Source: Acanthacorydalis orientalis
Taxonomy: Eukaryota > Arthropoda > Insecta > Megaloptera > Corydalidae
NCBI GenBank assembly: GCA_034766995.1
Contig: CM068313.1
Location: forward strand, 30,346,825-30,410,824
Direction: 5' to 3'
DNA length: 64,000 bases
Positions 28,201-43,135 of the stretch are shown here, one piece after another. Within the stretch, counting starts at the first letter, position 1; each line of letters begins with the position of its first letter. Both the position numbers and the translations under genes were made by a program. The notes beneath the pieces were generated by a model. The model had not been told where the DNA came from and made no database searches. It worked only from the letters and a program-made list of their open reading frames with translations.

Positions 28201-28587
28201 TTCATATATGTATATATTTCATAAAATATATTAGACATCCGACTATGAGTAAAGAAAATGTTACTCTCGACCCGAACTCGTCACAAGTTTGTATATATTT
28301 GTGTTATGAGATGGAGAAGCATTACTTGGCGTAAAGACTTTTTCCAAGAGTAAATAAATCGTCAAAAAGAAACTTATTTTCATACTTTGATTACGTTTAT
28401 CATTGACTCAAGACTTTTTTTCATCAAAATCTTAAAAGAGACCCTTACACGAAAATTCGATTTAAATTGATGTATTTTATTTGAATCAGTATTCCGAATA
28501 ACATTCATAATATAAGTTTTTAACCATTTTGATTATATACTTTCCATTGCTTTTTTGGAACTGTATTCCTTAAAGTTTATATGTACA

Positions 28588-28640
<53 letters not shown>

Positions 28641-29224
28641 TATGTTTTAATAACTTAATTTTAAATCAAACATATTTAGATTTACCTATACGTACTCAAT
28701 TCCCTGATTAAGTATTTAATTATTAAAAAATTAAATAGCAAATTTTAGTTCTTTAATTATAATTATATTTATAGTAAAAGACGAATAGAAATTGACCATT
28801 TTTGAATTAAATAAGTATGCATCTATTTAAAAAATGAAAGTAAGACATAAATATTATTTTGTATTTTCTAAATAAATTACAATATATTTTTGAAATCGTT
28901 CATAACAAACTGATTGTTTAATTAATCAAATTAATTTTAGATCAATGAAAACTCAAAAAATATTTTACTTAAAATCATCATTAGTTACATGTGCTTTTCA
29001 TATTTAACAATTATAATAAACAGAAAAATTTAAATTAAAAACAAATAAAACATTTATTCATTAAACTAAAAGAACGTTTATTACATATATATTGTAAAGT
29101 AAATAAATTATAATTTATTTACTTAATTTTGTTTTCAAAATAAATAGCTTTCTTCCTCTTCCTTTGTCTCTTCTTATTTGCTCTCTGTATATATATATAT
29201 ATATCCACACACATATATAGACAT

Positions 29225-29261
<37 letters not shown>

Positions 29262-29883
29262 ATATAAAATGGTTTTTCTTTAATGTTTAAATATAAACTA
29301 AAATTTATTTATACCCATTGTTATTTTAACATCATTTATAAATATTTATGACTATTAAAACTATTCCAATTTCAATATATTTGGATGAAAAAGAAAAAGT
29401 AAGATTTTATCGTTTATCGAGAACAAAGAAAGTTACAGATCTAAAATATATTACAATTCCAGCTCTTCAAAGTGTTTAAAGATATGGACAACGAACGTTT
29501 AAAATGTGATTTCAGCCACGTAATCTTCTTTGTAATCCAAGATTCATTGCTTTGATTCACCTCTTTCTAAAAGTCAATTAAATAAGACAAAAAAAATCAA
29601 TGTGAATCATGATTACGATTTTTTTTCTCTCGATTTGCTTATCAAAAAGTTTGATTGTATTTAAATAGGCTTCAATGTACACTTAATACGATTTGTCGAA
29701 ACTCGATAAAGAATATCTTGACAATATTCTTTCATTTGAAATTTATTGTTGTTAGCACACAGAAATAAATTTGTAGAAATTTGTACTTTACTTGAATATA
29801 TTAAATATTTATTCTGTTATAAATTTTCATACGATACACCTATTTATCACACTTGCAACTTCCTTACACACATACAAGCACAT

Positions 29884-29914
<31 letters not shown>

Positions 29915-31909
29915 AATGTTGATTAGTTATAATAAACCTAAACACGTTTATAATTTACCACCACATGGATTTATGTCTTCCATAATTCAAGAGATTTGTT
30001 ACATGATTTTTAAACTAAGATGATATAAAAATTTTATTATAAAACATGAAATTCTATACAAAAATGATTAAGTTTTATAAATTTATAAATTTATTTTAAT
30101 TTCATAAATCATTTTAAAGTTCCATTTAAAAAAAATCAATATTATACTAGAAATGAAAATTAAATACACTTTTTATTTATAATTGAGTACTTTTTAACAA
30201 AGTGGCAAGTATTTTCACATAATACTATTCAAATATTCATAAGTAGCAAGAAAAATTAATTACTTTTTTCCAATTCACTTTATTTTTTTTAAATATTAGT
30301 TTTCATTCAATTTGTTTTTATGGACAAACATTTATATTAAAAGCGAATTTATTATAATCTTTCTCTTTCTAATCCTCTTATTAATACGTTTTTTTTAATA
30401 ATATATATGTATATATATGCATACAATAGTAAATTAATTACTTAATTTAAAGCATAAATATTACATACACATACAATAAAATGTGTAGCATAAATAAGAC
30501 ACTGGACTTAATGCAACATCTTAGTAATACAGACGCAAGTGTGACAAAAATATACGGAACAAAAAAATAGACTTTAAATTGAACAACAAAAAGACCAACA
30601 GCATGAAATAGGTATTTCGTATAAAATTAGGTTGGCCGTGATTTCAAAACTCGGTGGGGTCATGACCACGCTATAAATTCAACAGCAGTGGGGTAAATGT
30701 TCAAACTCACCCTTTTGCCAACTTGGTACGCCTTCATCCAACCACTCTCTCGCCGACACTACTAAACCAAACCAACTAACCGACATGGACAAGCAACGTT
30801 TGTTTGGCTTGCTATTTCATACTTTGAACTCAAAACGTCATATAATATATCCTCCACATAAATGTCACAAAGACAAAGATGGATTACGAATATTATATTA
30901 CTTGTCATTTAAACATTTTATCGTTATAACTCACATTTGTTTTAATTTTATAAATAGTTTGAATTTTTGTAAAGACCTTTATTATAAACATATGGAAATA
31001 TACACAAAAACGTACATATAAACACACACGCACATACACACAGACCTATATACATATATATCAACGTTTCTGAATATAAGAAGAGTAATATTTTATTCAG
31101 AATCTACATTAAATTTAACTCACATATTAAATATTATATCAATTTACACATAAATTTATATCAAATGGATAAACGATATTCAAACAAATTTATTAGTGTG
31201 TATGATGTTCCAAAGAAATTTTAATAAATCAATAACTATATTTTTTTTATTTCTAAAATAGTATGATGAATCTAAAGAGAAATCGATCAAAAAATTTAAA
31301 ATCTAATAGTAAATAGTTTAATTATGTCTACAAGGACAATTTAAACATGTAATTTATGTTATTTACTTTTTAAATATTTGATATTTATAATGAATTTGTA
31401 TAGAATTTCTTTCACTTATAATACTCTTAAAAACAAAAAATAAAGAAATATTGCTTCAATAATATATCTGTATACATCACAAAAAATATATATGATGTAT
31501 ATCTTCATTTCATTTTTAATATAAATATTATAATAATATAAGCTTCTGCCAAATACATGTCAAATTTCACACTTCTCAAACATCTTATCAACTTGAATAA
31601 CAAGATGAATAAAATATACCCGAAAAATTATACATTATGTTAGTTCGGAAAACATCAACTCTAATCTTTGACATTTACACATTTTTCGCACTCAGCGTGT
31701 AAAATTTCTATATACTTAAAAACATAAAAATTAATTATTTTAATATTTATATTTCAAATAGTTTTCGATGTGTTATATATGAAAAAAGAATAATCAAATT
31801 GATTACGATTTTATAGCCGAATAATAAAAAATACGATAAAAGTAAAATAATTCTTATATTAACTATTTTTATGTACAGTATAACAGTAAAAATTATATAT
31901 GTATTAATA

Positions 31910-31941
31910 CAATTATATATGTATATACGTATACGTATAAG

Positions 31942-32012
<71 letters not shown>

Positions 32013-32035
32013 ATATGTATATATGAGTATATATA
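31910..32035. repeat. TA/TATG/ACGTAT compound microsatellite
   Basis: Begins TATATATGTATATACGTATA with alternating ACGTAT units, then TATG and pure TA. One of the longer compound tracts. Confidence 0.9.
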
Positions 32036-33943
32036 ATTTATATGTATACATCAATAATATTAATGATTTCAATAAAATGTTTATAAAACATAATAAAACT
32101 CAAACAGAATAAAAAATGTACATATTCTATCATAAATTAGCATAAAAATTAAAGATATTTATTAATAAATGAATATTTCATGTGAACATAAATGTATAAG
32201 TTTAGTTCAATTGACGATTATTTAATTTTTTGAGAGATTATTAAAAACAAATTAATTCATATTATAGAATCATAAAAATTAAAATATAGTACTTATTTTA
32301 TATATTTTATTAATACTAATAAACATTTATTAAAAAATATACACTATTAAATTTACATTTGTAATCAAAAAGTAATAAAAAAGGCAATCCTTTTTTGATT
32401 TTTAAAAAATCTATAATTCTAGCGAATTGCCACTGTGTTCAAATATGAAAATCTAAAATTAAAAAAAAATATTTACATTATAGATAGAATTTATTAGCTG
32501 TTAAGTATTTAAATGATTTTGTTTTATTTTTCAGTTTCATAATTAAAATCAACACCTATTCAGATTTGATAAATGAATTAAAATAAGAAAAGACAATTTA
32601 TTATTAAAAAATATTTTAATGATAATTTTTCTTTAGTTATTTTTATACATTACTGTTTATTTGCAAAAAAATAAATTTTAATTACAATTTTACAAATCAA
32701 ACTCGAATAAAATAGACATCTTTATTTAAAAAACTGAAATAGTTTATTTTATGAATTCATGAATTACAAAGAAGTATTGACTGATAAAAAATTTCTTATA
32801 GGTAGTTTATCTTATAATCGAATCTTTTGCTCTTGAGGAATTATATAAAACAAACAATATATAATATATAAATATATATATATATATATATAACACTGAA
32901 TGTAAAATATTACAGTGCTTTCGATTTTTTTTATCTCGAACTTAAATTATGTCAAACACTTAAAATACAAAGAAAAATGTTATCAAAGTTGTAATCTTTC
33001 ATTCAGTACGCCTAATTTTAAATGCAATTTTAAACTACAATTAATATATTAGCATACATAACTTCTTGATTTTTTTACATTATCAACTTTTTTATATTTT
33101 TACTTAACTACTAGTATATTCAGAACAATGATTAATTTTTAACAGAATTACATGAAAAATTTATTATAGTTTCTTAAATCCAAAATTTAATTATTATTTA
33201 TTTTCTTTCTTTTTCTATATTTATATATACTTGCGTATATATACATATATATTTGCGTATGTATGTGAATGTGTTTGTGTCTGTAAGTACGAATGTCTGT
33301 GAACGTTTAATTTAAAACACAACTAATCTTCAAGTTATTAAGCATATATGGTCATGAATGTTGTTATTTAATTCTTATTCTTGACAATTAAAAATGTTTG
33401 CATGTGTTGTACAATTATTTATCGAATACCAAATTATTTTTTACGGTACTTTGCTTAAGTGAAACAGAAGAAAAATATAATTTGTTTTCATAATAATGTT
33501 ATTTTTAAATAACTTGTATCTCTAAAGAAAATGTTCAACTACCACTTTTTCGTGAAGAATGTTTCAGATTAAGAAAATGATATTAATTGTTATTTTAAAC
33601 TTCAGTTCTTTATAATATAATCAGTGTATTTTAAATTTAGTTACTATTTTCATTCGATAAACAACACAGATCATTAGAAAACTCATTTGTAACTTTCTGT
33701 TACTGTAGGTTATTTTATTATGAAGAAAACTGTACCCATATGTTTTAATTGATTTGTACATGGTATATTTTTTTATAATTACAGAACAGAAATATGCAAA
33801 GAAACTATTACATAATTAAACCATATTTTTTAATTAAATTAAATATGATTTTTATTGAAAATTATTAAAAATTTAAAGTACTTAATATGATCTACAATAA
33901 ATGTATAATAAGTAAACACTACTTTATATTAAAATATAAATTT

Positions 33944-33991
<48 letters not shown>

Positions 33992-34024
33992 CTATTTATC
34001 TTTTTATTTGTCAACGTATACACG

Positions 34025-34067
<43 letters not shown>

Positions 34068-34489
34068 ATACATAAACTTGTTTGTTATCTTTCATGTCAT
34101 TGTTTTTATATTCCTATTATCTTTACTTTCGTGTAGTTCCTAAAACAAAGAAACAAAAACCATAAATCTGGAAAAAAATGAAAAAAATCCTCACTATATC
34201 GAGCATAGTCCTTAAAATAACATTTCTAATAAAGAGACCGAAAACAGTAAACTCTAAATATTTCTTTTTGTAAAATAGTTATATCTGCAAAAACAAACTA
34301 GCACATCAAACTTAACAAGAATCTTTATTAACACGCAAAGATATAATAAAAAAAATGTAAACAACTCTATTTAAATTTAAAATTAGTTTCATTTTCTCTT
34401 TAATATTATTATTTTTTTTTTGATAAAGCTTAAACATTTTAGTAACAGAATGGTAATTTATATTAATTTGTTATTTAATAATAAATTTC

Positions 34490-34523
<34 letters not shown>

Positions 34524-35374
34524 CTTTATGTAAAATTATATATGTTAAATTTAAATAATTCTTAACTTTTTCACAAATATTGATAAGTATTTTAAGCGAC
34601 GTATTTTTGCAATAAATTTATTGTAGTATTTTATATATTTTAATTAAAAAATATTCTTATGCCTTACTGTTTATTCATTTGATTTAATCAAATTTATTTA
34701 ATAATTTCTTAAAATGGTTTTAAAATTTACAATTAATTTATTGTACATAATGTTTTCATTTGGAAAAAATATTATTTAAGTAAATGTTTTAAAAGATCAA
34801 AGCCAAAGTGTAATATATTTTTAGAAATATTTCTTAAATACCTCTCCTTTTTATACTAATTTATTAAATGTAAAGGCAATAAGAAAAATATAAGTCTTAA
34901 TTTTAAGAAGATAGATTTTTCTACTGATTAGCGAATTTCTACGCTTAGATGATAATTTCCTAGCCATCTTAATGTTCATAAATAAGAGACAAAAAATTAT
35001 ACATTTCTAATCATAGAAATATTGTGAGAAATAAAAAATTCAATTAATATTATGTACTATAATAAATATTTTTGTTACAAATTGTATAGTTATAAATAAT
35101 TACTCGAGTAATCACAACTAAAACATTAAATTAAATGATCTAAACATCCATCAGGTGAACATTTATGGTAAAAATAACTGTCATAATTTAAAAATTACTT
35201 CCAAAATTTAATATCTTATCAAAAATATAAAATATACTTAAAAATAATACAATTTTATATAAACAAATTATTTCAACCTATTTTTTACTTCGTTTTAATC
35301 TTAATAAGAAGGAATTTTATATTTCATTCAATAAACTGTATCATTCTGTTTTAAAAATGTACTTTTCCAGTTTA

Positions 35375-35418
<44 letters not shown>

Positions 35419-36797
35419 AAACAACATTTTAAAGTTGTATAAGGTACTGCAAATATTTGCACGAATCTTTATAAACAAGTAACAATTTTCTGAAAAAATC
35501 TGTTATATTTTCCGTTGATATCTTGCTTACACATTTCAATACGTTGTGTTTTCTTACGTTGGAAAAAAGGCTGTGTTCCGTAATAAATAAGGTACGTTTT
35601 GTCGTAGAATTGAATATAATGGTTGCGCGTAGCTGGTACAAAATAGAAATGAGATTGAATCAAAGCAAGTCTGCAAAGGAATTCGTCTATACACATACAG
35701 GCACACTAGCATGTACATACACTCATATACACATAGAGAAGTTGACCTCTTTGCCATTTCTGTGTCGCGTTTTATTTGATTTGACTTTTTACTGAGACGC
35801 TTGAATGTTTTCTACCGTCACAGAAGGAATTTTATCCGCCTGCAAATATTTTAAAGTGCTTCAAACTCTTGTTTGGATACGCGGTTTAGGTATGTCTTTT
35901 TTGTTTGCCTTTTAATGAAATTTGATTTTTTTACCAAAATACTTGTTCTATGTTTAAATATTAATAAATAATAACTCACATACGTTAAAAATTAAAAAAA
36001 AACTCATTTAGATCCAAAATGTAAATTTTATTTTCTTCCTTTTTGTTAATAATAATAAAGAATTGAACATAATTTATTACTTTTCATTTTTATTGTGCCT
36101 ATCATTTACTATTTTTGTTTTGTATCAGGTAAATAAATTAATAAATATCAAATTGTATTTATGGAAAAATTCTTCATTCAAATATTTGTCTTTTATATTT
36201 ATAGAAATAAAAATTCGCTTAGATAAAATATATTTTAAACAGGAGTAAAATTCATTATATTATTTTATTTTAACTGTATAAAAATATATAAAATATTATA
36301 TTTCATTTTCAAACTATAAACACTGATAAACTCTATCCTTTATGTATTTCGTTATAGATAATATTTTATTTTGTTTTTTATTTATTCAAAAGTATACGTT
36401 GTAGTTTCATATTTTTTCACTAAAATTTATTTACGATATTATTTTTAGATTGTAAAGAATAATTCAAAATGATTATTTTTGTCAATCTATTCTTGTTAAA
36501 ATAGTATTTTTTACTGAAATTGGAGATTCATCCTATTTTACGATTCATTACGGAATTTATCTTTAAATAACTACAATTATATAACTATTTTTACAGCAAA
36601 GAACTATTGAATTCCAGTTCTAAACAATAGTGACATAAAAAAATCAATGACATATTTTAAATAAAATTACAGGAAACATAACAGATTTGTTTTTAATATA
36701 GAAAACTATAAGCCCCAATATTAAGTTACTGCTGCATATATATTCAATCAATATTCTTTTTTTTAGTGTAAAATAACTATTTTTTTTTCTACACATA

Positions 36798-36844
<47 letters not shown>

Positions 36845-37169
36845 TATATATACATAATATTTAAGTACATTGTTTGATATTATACAGTGTTCTTGTAAAG
36901 TTTAATGAAATAAGAATTAAATTTTTTTTATTATGAACAATTTCATATAAATACTTAATATCTACTTTATTATTATATTGTAATTTACGGTAATTAAATA
37001 TTGAACCATATATAAGACGAATCATGTATGAAAATAGAATTTTAATTTGTTATTCACAAATTATATTAAATCTGGAAATGAAGCATTACCAACAAAAACG
37101 CACATTAAGCAATATTAGTTATATCCAAGACGTTTGATGATAACATATTATGTCACATTTGAAATCAGC

Positions 37170-37395
37170 CCATGACATGTTTTTAGTTTACTCTTTGGGG
37201 ACACTGACGTCGCTTCCAGTGTACTACGACATCGTAGCATGGTGCAGAAAAGTGTTTGCTTCATTCTCAACCCGTTCATATATGTTACCCACTACAACGT
37301 TACTTTGAACATTTGTATCAGACTGGGGTCAGAAGAACATGTTGGCTACGAAAGTAGTAAAACATAAACCAGTGACAGCTGATTTATGAAAGGTT
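37170..37395. other. GC-richer island with a CRE-like site in a small hairpin
   Basis: ACACTG (37201-37206) and CAGTGT (37217-37222) flank a CRE-like TGACGTCG (37205-37212). The rest is unassigned higher-complexity sequence without exon features. Confidence 0.32.
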
Positions 37396-38454
37396 TCACA
37401 TTATTAAGTATTATTGTTATATTAAAAAATACTTTTCTTATTTTCTCGTCATCGTTTTCATAATTGACTATTTTTTTATACAAGATTAAAGTTTATGTTA
37501 TAAAGAGACAATATTTGACTTCTATTATTTTTTCATCTGTATTTGTTTGTGTGTAATATCTGTCTCTCAAAAATGTTTCATAATGCTTATACTCATAGAG
37601 GGATTCAAAATAAACAAAAATATACTTAAAATAATTACCAGTTAAAAACACATAGTATTAAATAAATTCACACTAGATTATCTAGATATTCCCCTTTTAA
37701 AATGTAATTAAAGTATAGAATTCAATATTACAAAAGAATAAGAACTAGTTATTGATATCTGTATATAAATTTAGGAAACGCTTTATATATATATATATAA
37801 ATGAAATATTCCTATGAATTTTATTTCAGTTAACATTTACACTTCAAGAGTTTATCTTTTATAATTTCATACTTTCTACATAATGTGTCATAATTAAAGA
37901 GAATAGGAAATGTTTTATGATATCAAAATTAACTACTTCTTTATCTCTCTTGAAAAACTTGTAAAATATAGATAAGTTGTTGTATCTTTAAAACGTCAAC
38001 TTAATCATTGTAATTCAGTATGATAACATAATATTTACGTACGCATCAATTAAAATAATTGTGTAATATAATTTGTTACATCCCATAAACTTTATTTTTT
38101 TAATTTCGATTATATGAAATTTAATCTGAACAGGCAGTTCACACAATATTTTCAATTTGTATGTAATTGAATTCATCTCATCTTAAAATATATTTTTTGG
38201 CTAGTATGGCGTATTTTAAAAACATACTTAACTGAAGTCTAAATTTATATCACAAATATTTAATTTATTATTGAATAACAAATATTAATAGATTACATGA
38301 AGAACTATTCAATATACAATTTTGTTCAATAAATAAACGTCTCATTAAGTGGATAGAAAATGTGTATCATTAACAATCGAATAAGATATATTTACATTAT
38401 TTAATTACAAAATAACATTTAAAAAACACATTATTTGAATTGATTTTGAAGATT

Positions 38455-38600
38455 TTTATTGTTTTGTTCTAGTGTATACCTCGTTTATTGTTTTATGTCA
38501 ATCAGGTAGTTCATGTAGAAGTTTGTTTTTCCTATGACCGATTTCGACTTTCGTCATCTTTAGGCAGAACTTAAACTATAGATTTAAGTTCTATCTGATA
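38455..38600 (-). repeat. Structured repeat remnant with hammerhead-like core motif
   Basis: Seen on the minus strand: AAAGATGACGAAAGTCGAAA, followed by TCGGTCATAGG (38531-38561). A 3-bp stem CGA/TCG sits between GATGA and GAAA. Beside it is a perfect 10-bp inverted repeat, AGAACTTAAA (38566-38575) and TTTAAGTTCT (38583-38592), with a 7-base loop. Known: GATGA-stem-GAAA is the core order of hammerhead ribozymes, and similar motifs occur in animal retroelement-derived repeats. The canonical CUGAUGA is not intact, so activity is doubtful. Best read as a transposable-element fragment. Confidence 0.4.
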
Positions 38601-39109
38601 TTTCTCTAAGATAATAAAAAATTCACTGAGCACGGTAGTTTTAGAAATAAAAAATAATTTCTATTGAAATTATTTCCTTGTCATCTATATTTCCGAAAAT
38701 ATTTCGGCTTTTCTATTATTTTTACTTGAAAAATTAAACAAACTATCAATATTTATGAAACTGCAACATTTTAAGTTTTTTTTTAATTTCAACAACTTGT
38801 ATTCATATCTTTATACCAATTATCAACTAAAATAATAGTTATTATTTGTAATATAGATTGAATGTCATAATATTTAGAAAATTTTGACAAATTTATTATA
38901 AAAAATGCACGACTTTTGTTCATCAAATATAAGTATACTAATTTCCGTATGTTTTCCAAAATTCTTAAAATGACTTGGAATTGTCAATAATGAATAAATT
39001 ATATTATAATTTATTACTAATATTTTTCATGAATAAATCTATATTTTTCTTGTGTGTGTGTGTATGACTTATAAAACAAATATTCAAATTACATACGCAT
39101 TCAAACTTT

Positions 39110-39151
<42 letters not shown>

Positions 39152-39440
39152 AACATAAAACAGTATGTATAGACTTGTATAAAATGTTTTATAAAAATAC
39201 AGATGTAATAAATATGATATGAAAACCATTTATAAAAATATTAAATTGAAAACATGACATGACAAGTATTTTTTATAAATTATTAGATAAATAAATGTTC
39301 TTTTTATTGAATTTTATGTTTGAATACAATTTCTTTCCAATATAAATATATATCTTGGTCAATATCAATTTATATCAACTTAACTAAAAATAAAAACCAT
39401 TATTTTCATTCAAAATAAAACAAACCTGTACAGAATGTCA

Positions 39441-39471
<31 letters not shown>

Positions 39472-42400
39472 TTACATTCGTGTATATATATAGTCAAATG
39501 TGAACGAAACGTCACTGACTGTAACATGTAGGAAGATATAGATTCACAAATATATGTACTAGTATACATTACATAACATATACACTGAACCTTGTATTAT
39601 TATATGAGAGAAGTTGTATTTGAAGCTTTAGTTTCCTATTTTCTTTTTAGAAACGAAACAAATTTCTTATTTGACTCTCTTGACAGAATGATACAAAATA
39701 GCATGAAACACATTACAAAAGAAATTAAATTCGACTTGTAAAAGTATATATATTCATACTTTGAAATTTTACAATATATGTAATTGTTTTCAAAATAAAA
39801 ATATTAACAATATATATATATATATAGACAAATTTGATTAAAAAAAATTACTTCAAAATATTAATCTCTAAGTTTGATAGTAACAGCTGTTCTGCATTTT
39901 AATGTCGTTTAAAATAATATAACTAATTTATAATTAAATAAAAAAAATAAATGTTTCTTTCAATATTAATGATCATTGAATTTTTTTCAAATTCAATACT
40001 TTAATCATTGCATTCTTAATATAATTTGTTTCGTCAGTAATTATTTCCCCTGTAAGTTTATGTTCTCTTAAAGTAATATATAATTTTCTTCAAAAAACTT
40101 TAAAGATAAAAAGTCATAACGTCTGAAATTTGAACATATTGTTCACTTGTCTGAGTCATTAGGGTTCAAAAGTTTTATGAAAACTTTTTGTTTAAAACTC
40201 GTTAACGGAATTTACTGTGAATTTTATGTGACACATTTTGATCTTATTTGCATGGGATTGAAATATAAGGTTATTGTAATGCCTTATCCATAAATTTTTC
40301 CGAACAGTTTATACTTAAACATTTATATAATTTTATTTTAATAAACATTTTTAAAGAAAAACATTTTCCTATTATAAAATAAAATAATATGAATGAATAA
40401 GTGTAATAACTATAATAATTCATTTAAAAATAAATCATTTTTGTTACAAAAAGTATGTATTAATTATGATCTTCCCTTTACACTTAAGATTATTCATTTT
40501 ATATTACCTCTATATAAACGTATCTCAATTTTCGAAAGTAATTTCTCTTCCAATAATTAAATTTCTTGTACAGCTACAAATGCATTTCAAAGCATTTACT
40601 ATTTTTGGTAAATGAAATCTTGTGCAAGCAAACATTCATATTAAGTAGAGGTATAGCGTTATATAGTAAGCGAAAAGGTAAGATAGCAATCTTAGAATTT
40701 CCAATATGCTGAAGTACTCAACTTAATTGGTATTAAAAACATGTTTAAAATGGTTTTAATTTATTATGGAGTTTTTAAAATTATTATAGATTTTTCGTAT
40801 CAGCGATAATCTTATATAAATATTTTTTAAATAATTATTAACACTTCTTTTATACGATATACACATTTAACGAATTTATTGCGTACTTTTGCAGTTAAAG
40901 TTTAATACATTAATGAATTATAATTTATTGTGTCAAAAAATCTTTAATATACAACTGTATCCAATATTTCACAAGTATTATATACTTTCGATTACTTTTG
41001 TTTTCATTATTTCAGATTTTTTAATTTAAAGTAGTCTTAAATATAAAAAAAATATTTAAGAATGAATACAACATCGAAAATATTTATTACTAATGCTATT
41101 ACATTTTGAAGAACTGAGTTTTATATGTATATTAAAGGGCAATTAATTTAATTCAATCATAAATCACAAATAATATATTTTATAATGCAGAAAACTGCTA
41201 CTTGCTAGCAAGAAATGTTATCATTAGATAAATAACATACCATAACTAAACATACTACACTATGAATAAGCGATACTTTTATCCTTAAAAATAGTTATTT
41301 TTTTCATTTAAAATCAAAAATGATAAAAAATTCACATTAATGAAATGAAATTCGATTTCATTTTTTAAGTTTTTTTAATTTATTGTATTGTAATCATTAA
41401 GAAAAGAAATGTAAATGAAAAATTTTCATTTTACAAAATAGTCACCAAATATAAATTAACCATTATGGCGTTTATTTTTAAATCTCTTTCAATAAAAATC
41501 GATTATTTTGCCAGTTAAATAATATGTTTGGCTACTATCAAAGATTAAAAAGTATTAGAGTAGTAAAAAAGATAATATTTTCTTTTAAAAAATCTTTTAC
41601 TCTAGATGAACCTTTTTTGGAAGGTTTCTTATTTCTAAACATTGATTGATTTGATTGAAAATCAATCCCTTTCGAATTAAATATAAAATATATAAATAAA
41701 AGAATTGATCATTATTATTTACGTGTAGATAACTTTTTAAGTTGATAAATAACAATTTAGTACTTATGTTATGCAAACATATTTGAATGATTGATTGTGC
41801 ATAATATAAATCAGTGTACACTTACTGAAAACAAGAAAAGAAGATATGTTACGATAGTAAACATATCAATATTAATAATATATGATTGGTTTTTTTATAT
41901 CTTGTTTAAATAATAAATAAAAACGAGACATTATTTTAAAATTTCAAATTATTTATTGACTAATTATATTTGAACCTATTTGCCTTAAATCGGTGATACC
42001 TAAATTATTAGAGGAATTCATATTACAACAGATTCCCTGTTTTGTTCACTGACGTTAAAATCTTTAACGATCATTATTTAGTAGACAAATGTTTGCGTGA
42101 ATATTTTTTAAATTATAATTTTTGATTGAGCTATTGAAACAAAATTTGAAAAGATATTAAGTTATAATTTTTATTTAAAAACTATTTAAGTGCATAATAA
42201 ATCACAATGTTACTTACCATATTGTCTCCGTGAAATAGATTACAGTAATCTATTCTCAACTGACAGATGATCCATCAAGATTAGTACTAACAGATAACAT
42301 GTTAAAATCCACGTTCAAGCAACTACATTGAACATGCTTTATAGAAAGCACTGTTGTACGACTGTGTTGAGTTATAACAATAGATATATGTACATAAATT

Positions 42401-42908
42401 TATTCCGCGTATGACAGTTTTTCATTACGTGTGCATTTTTATTCAGGAACTCTCGCATTTGGTTTTCGTTAAAATTATGATATTGTTTTGTAGTACATTT
42501 ATATATATATATATATATATATATTCGTGTATGCACACACGTGTATTAATTGACAAAGTTATTTTTCCTGTCTCCATACATATATATATATATATATATA
42601 TTCATATATACATATATTCATATATATATATATATATATTCATATATACATATATTCATATATATATATATATGAATATATATAACGAATTTTAATTCTA
42701 ATAGAAATAATTAAAATTACATTTTTCCTCGGGAAATTGATGCTGTGTACCTAATTTAAAAGTTAAATTCTTACCGGAATTTTTTTAATATAGAAATGAT
42801 ATATTGCATAAAATGAAATTTTTCCACAGACATATGAAACATCATTATTTCTCACTCTTACATTAGATTTCAGTTTTATTTTGTATCTTTATCTTATGTA
42901 TATATATA

Positions 42909-42946
<38 letters not shown>

Positions 42947-43101
42947 CACATATTATATACATTTATGTGTATAAAACAAAATCAAGAATTCAAATTCATT
43001 GTAGTACATTTTGTACAGAAAAATATTAGAATGTCGCTGATGGAGATTAAATAATTTAATTATGTCTCTCTCTCTCTCTGTGTATATATATATTTATATA
43101 T

Positions 43102-43134
<33 letters not shown>
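38601..43134. other. AT-rich non-coding DNA upstream of the large mariner
   Basis: TA tracts near 39115-39148, 39446-39471, 42500-42684, 42895-42945 and 43100-43134. The mariner at 43135 inserted into the last of these. No gene was seen. Confidence 0.7.
42500..42684. repeat. Compound TA/TTCATATATACATA minisatellite
   Basis: A pure TA tract at 42500-42524, unique sequence containing GCACACACGTG, then repeated units TTCATATATACATATATTCA at 42600-42675 within TA. The pattern suggests higher-order duplication of a TA array. Confidence 0.9.

Positions 43135-43135
<1 letters not shown>

Noticed and set aside
30625..30740. Possible mariner end TTAGGTTGGCC
   Set aside because: Only the first eight bases fit, and no inverted partner was found within several hundred bases.
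30785..31021. 78-codon plus-strand frame in a GC-richer island (MDKQRLFGLLFHTLN)
   Set aside because: It has a reasonable ATG, but the frame runs into AT-rich DNA, no donor site was convincing and no family was recognised.
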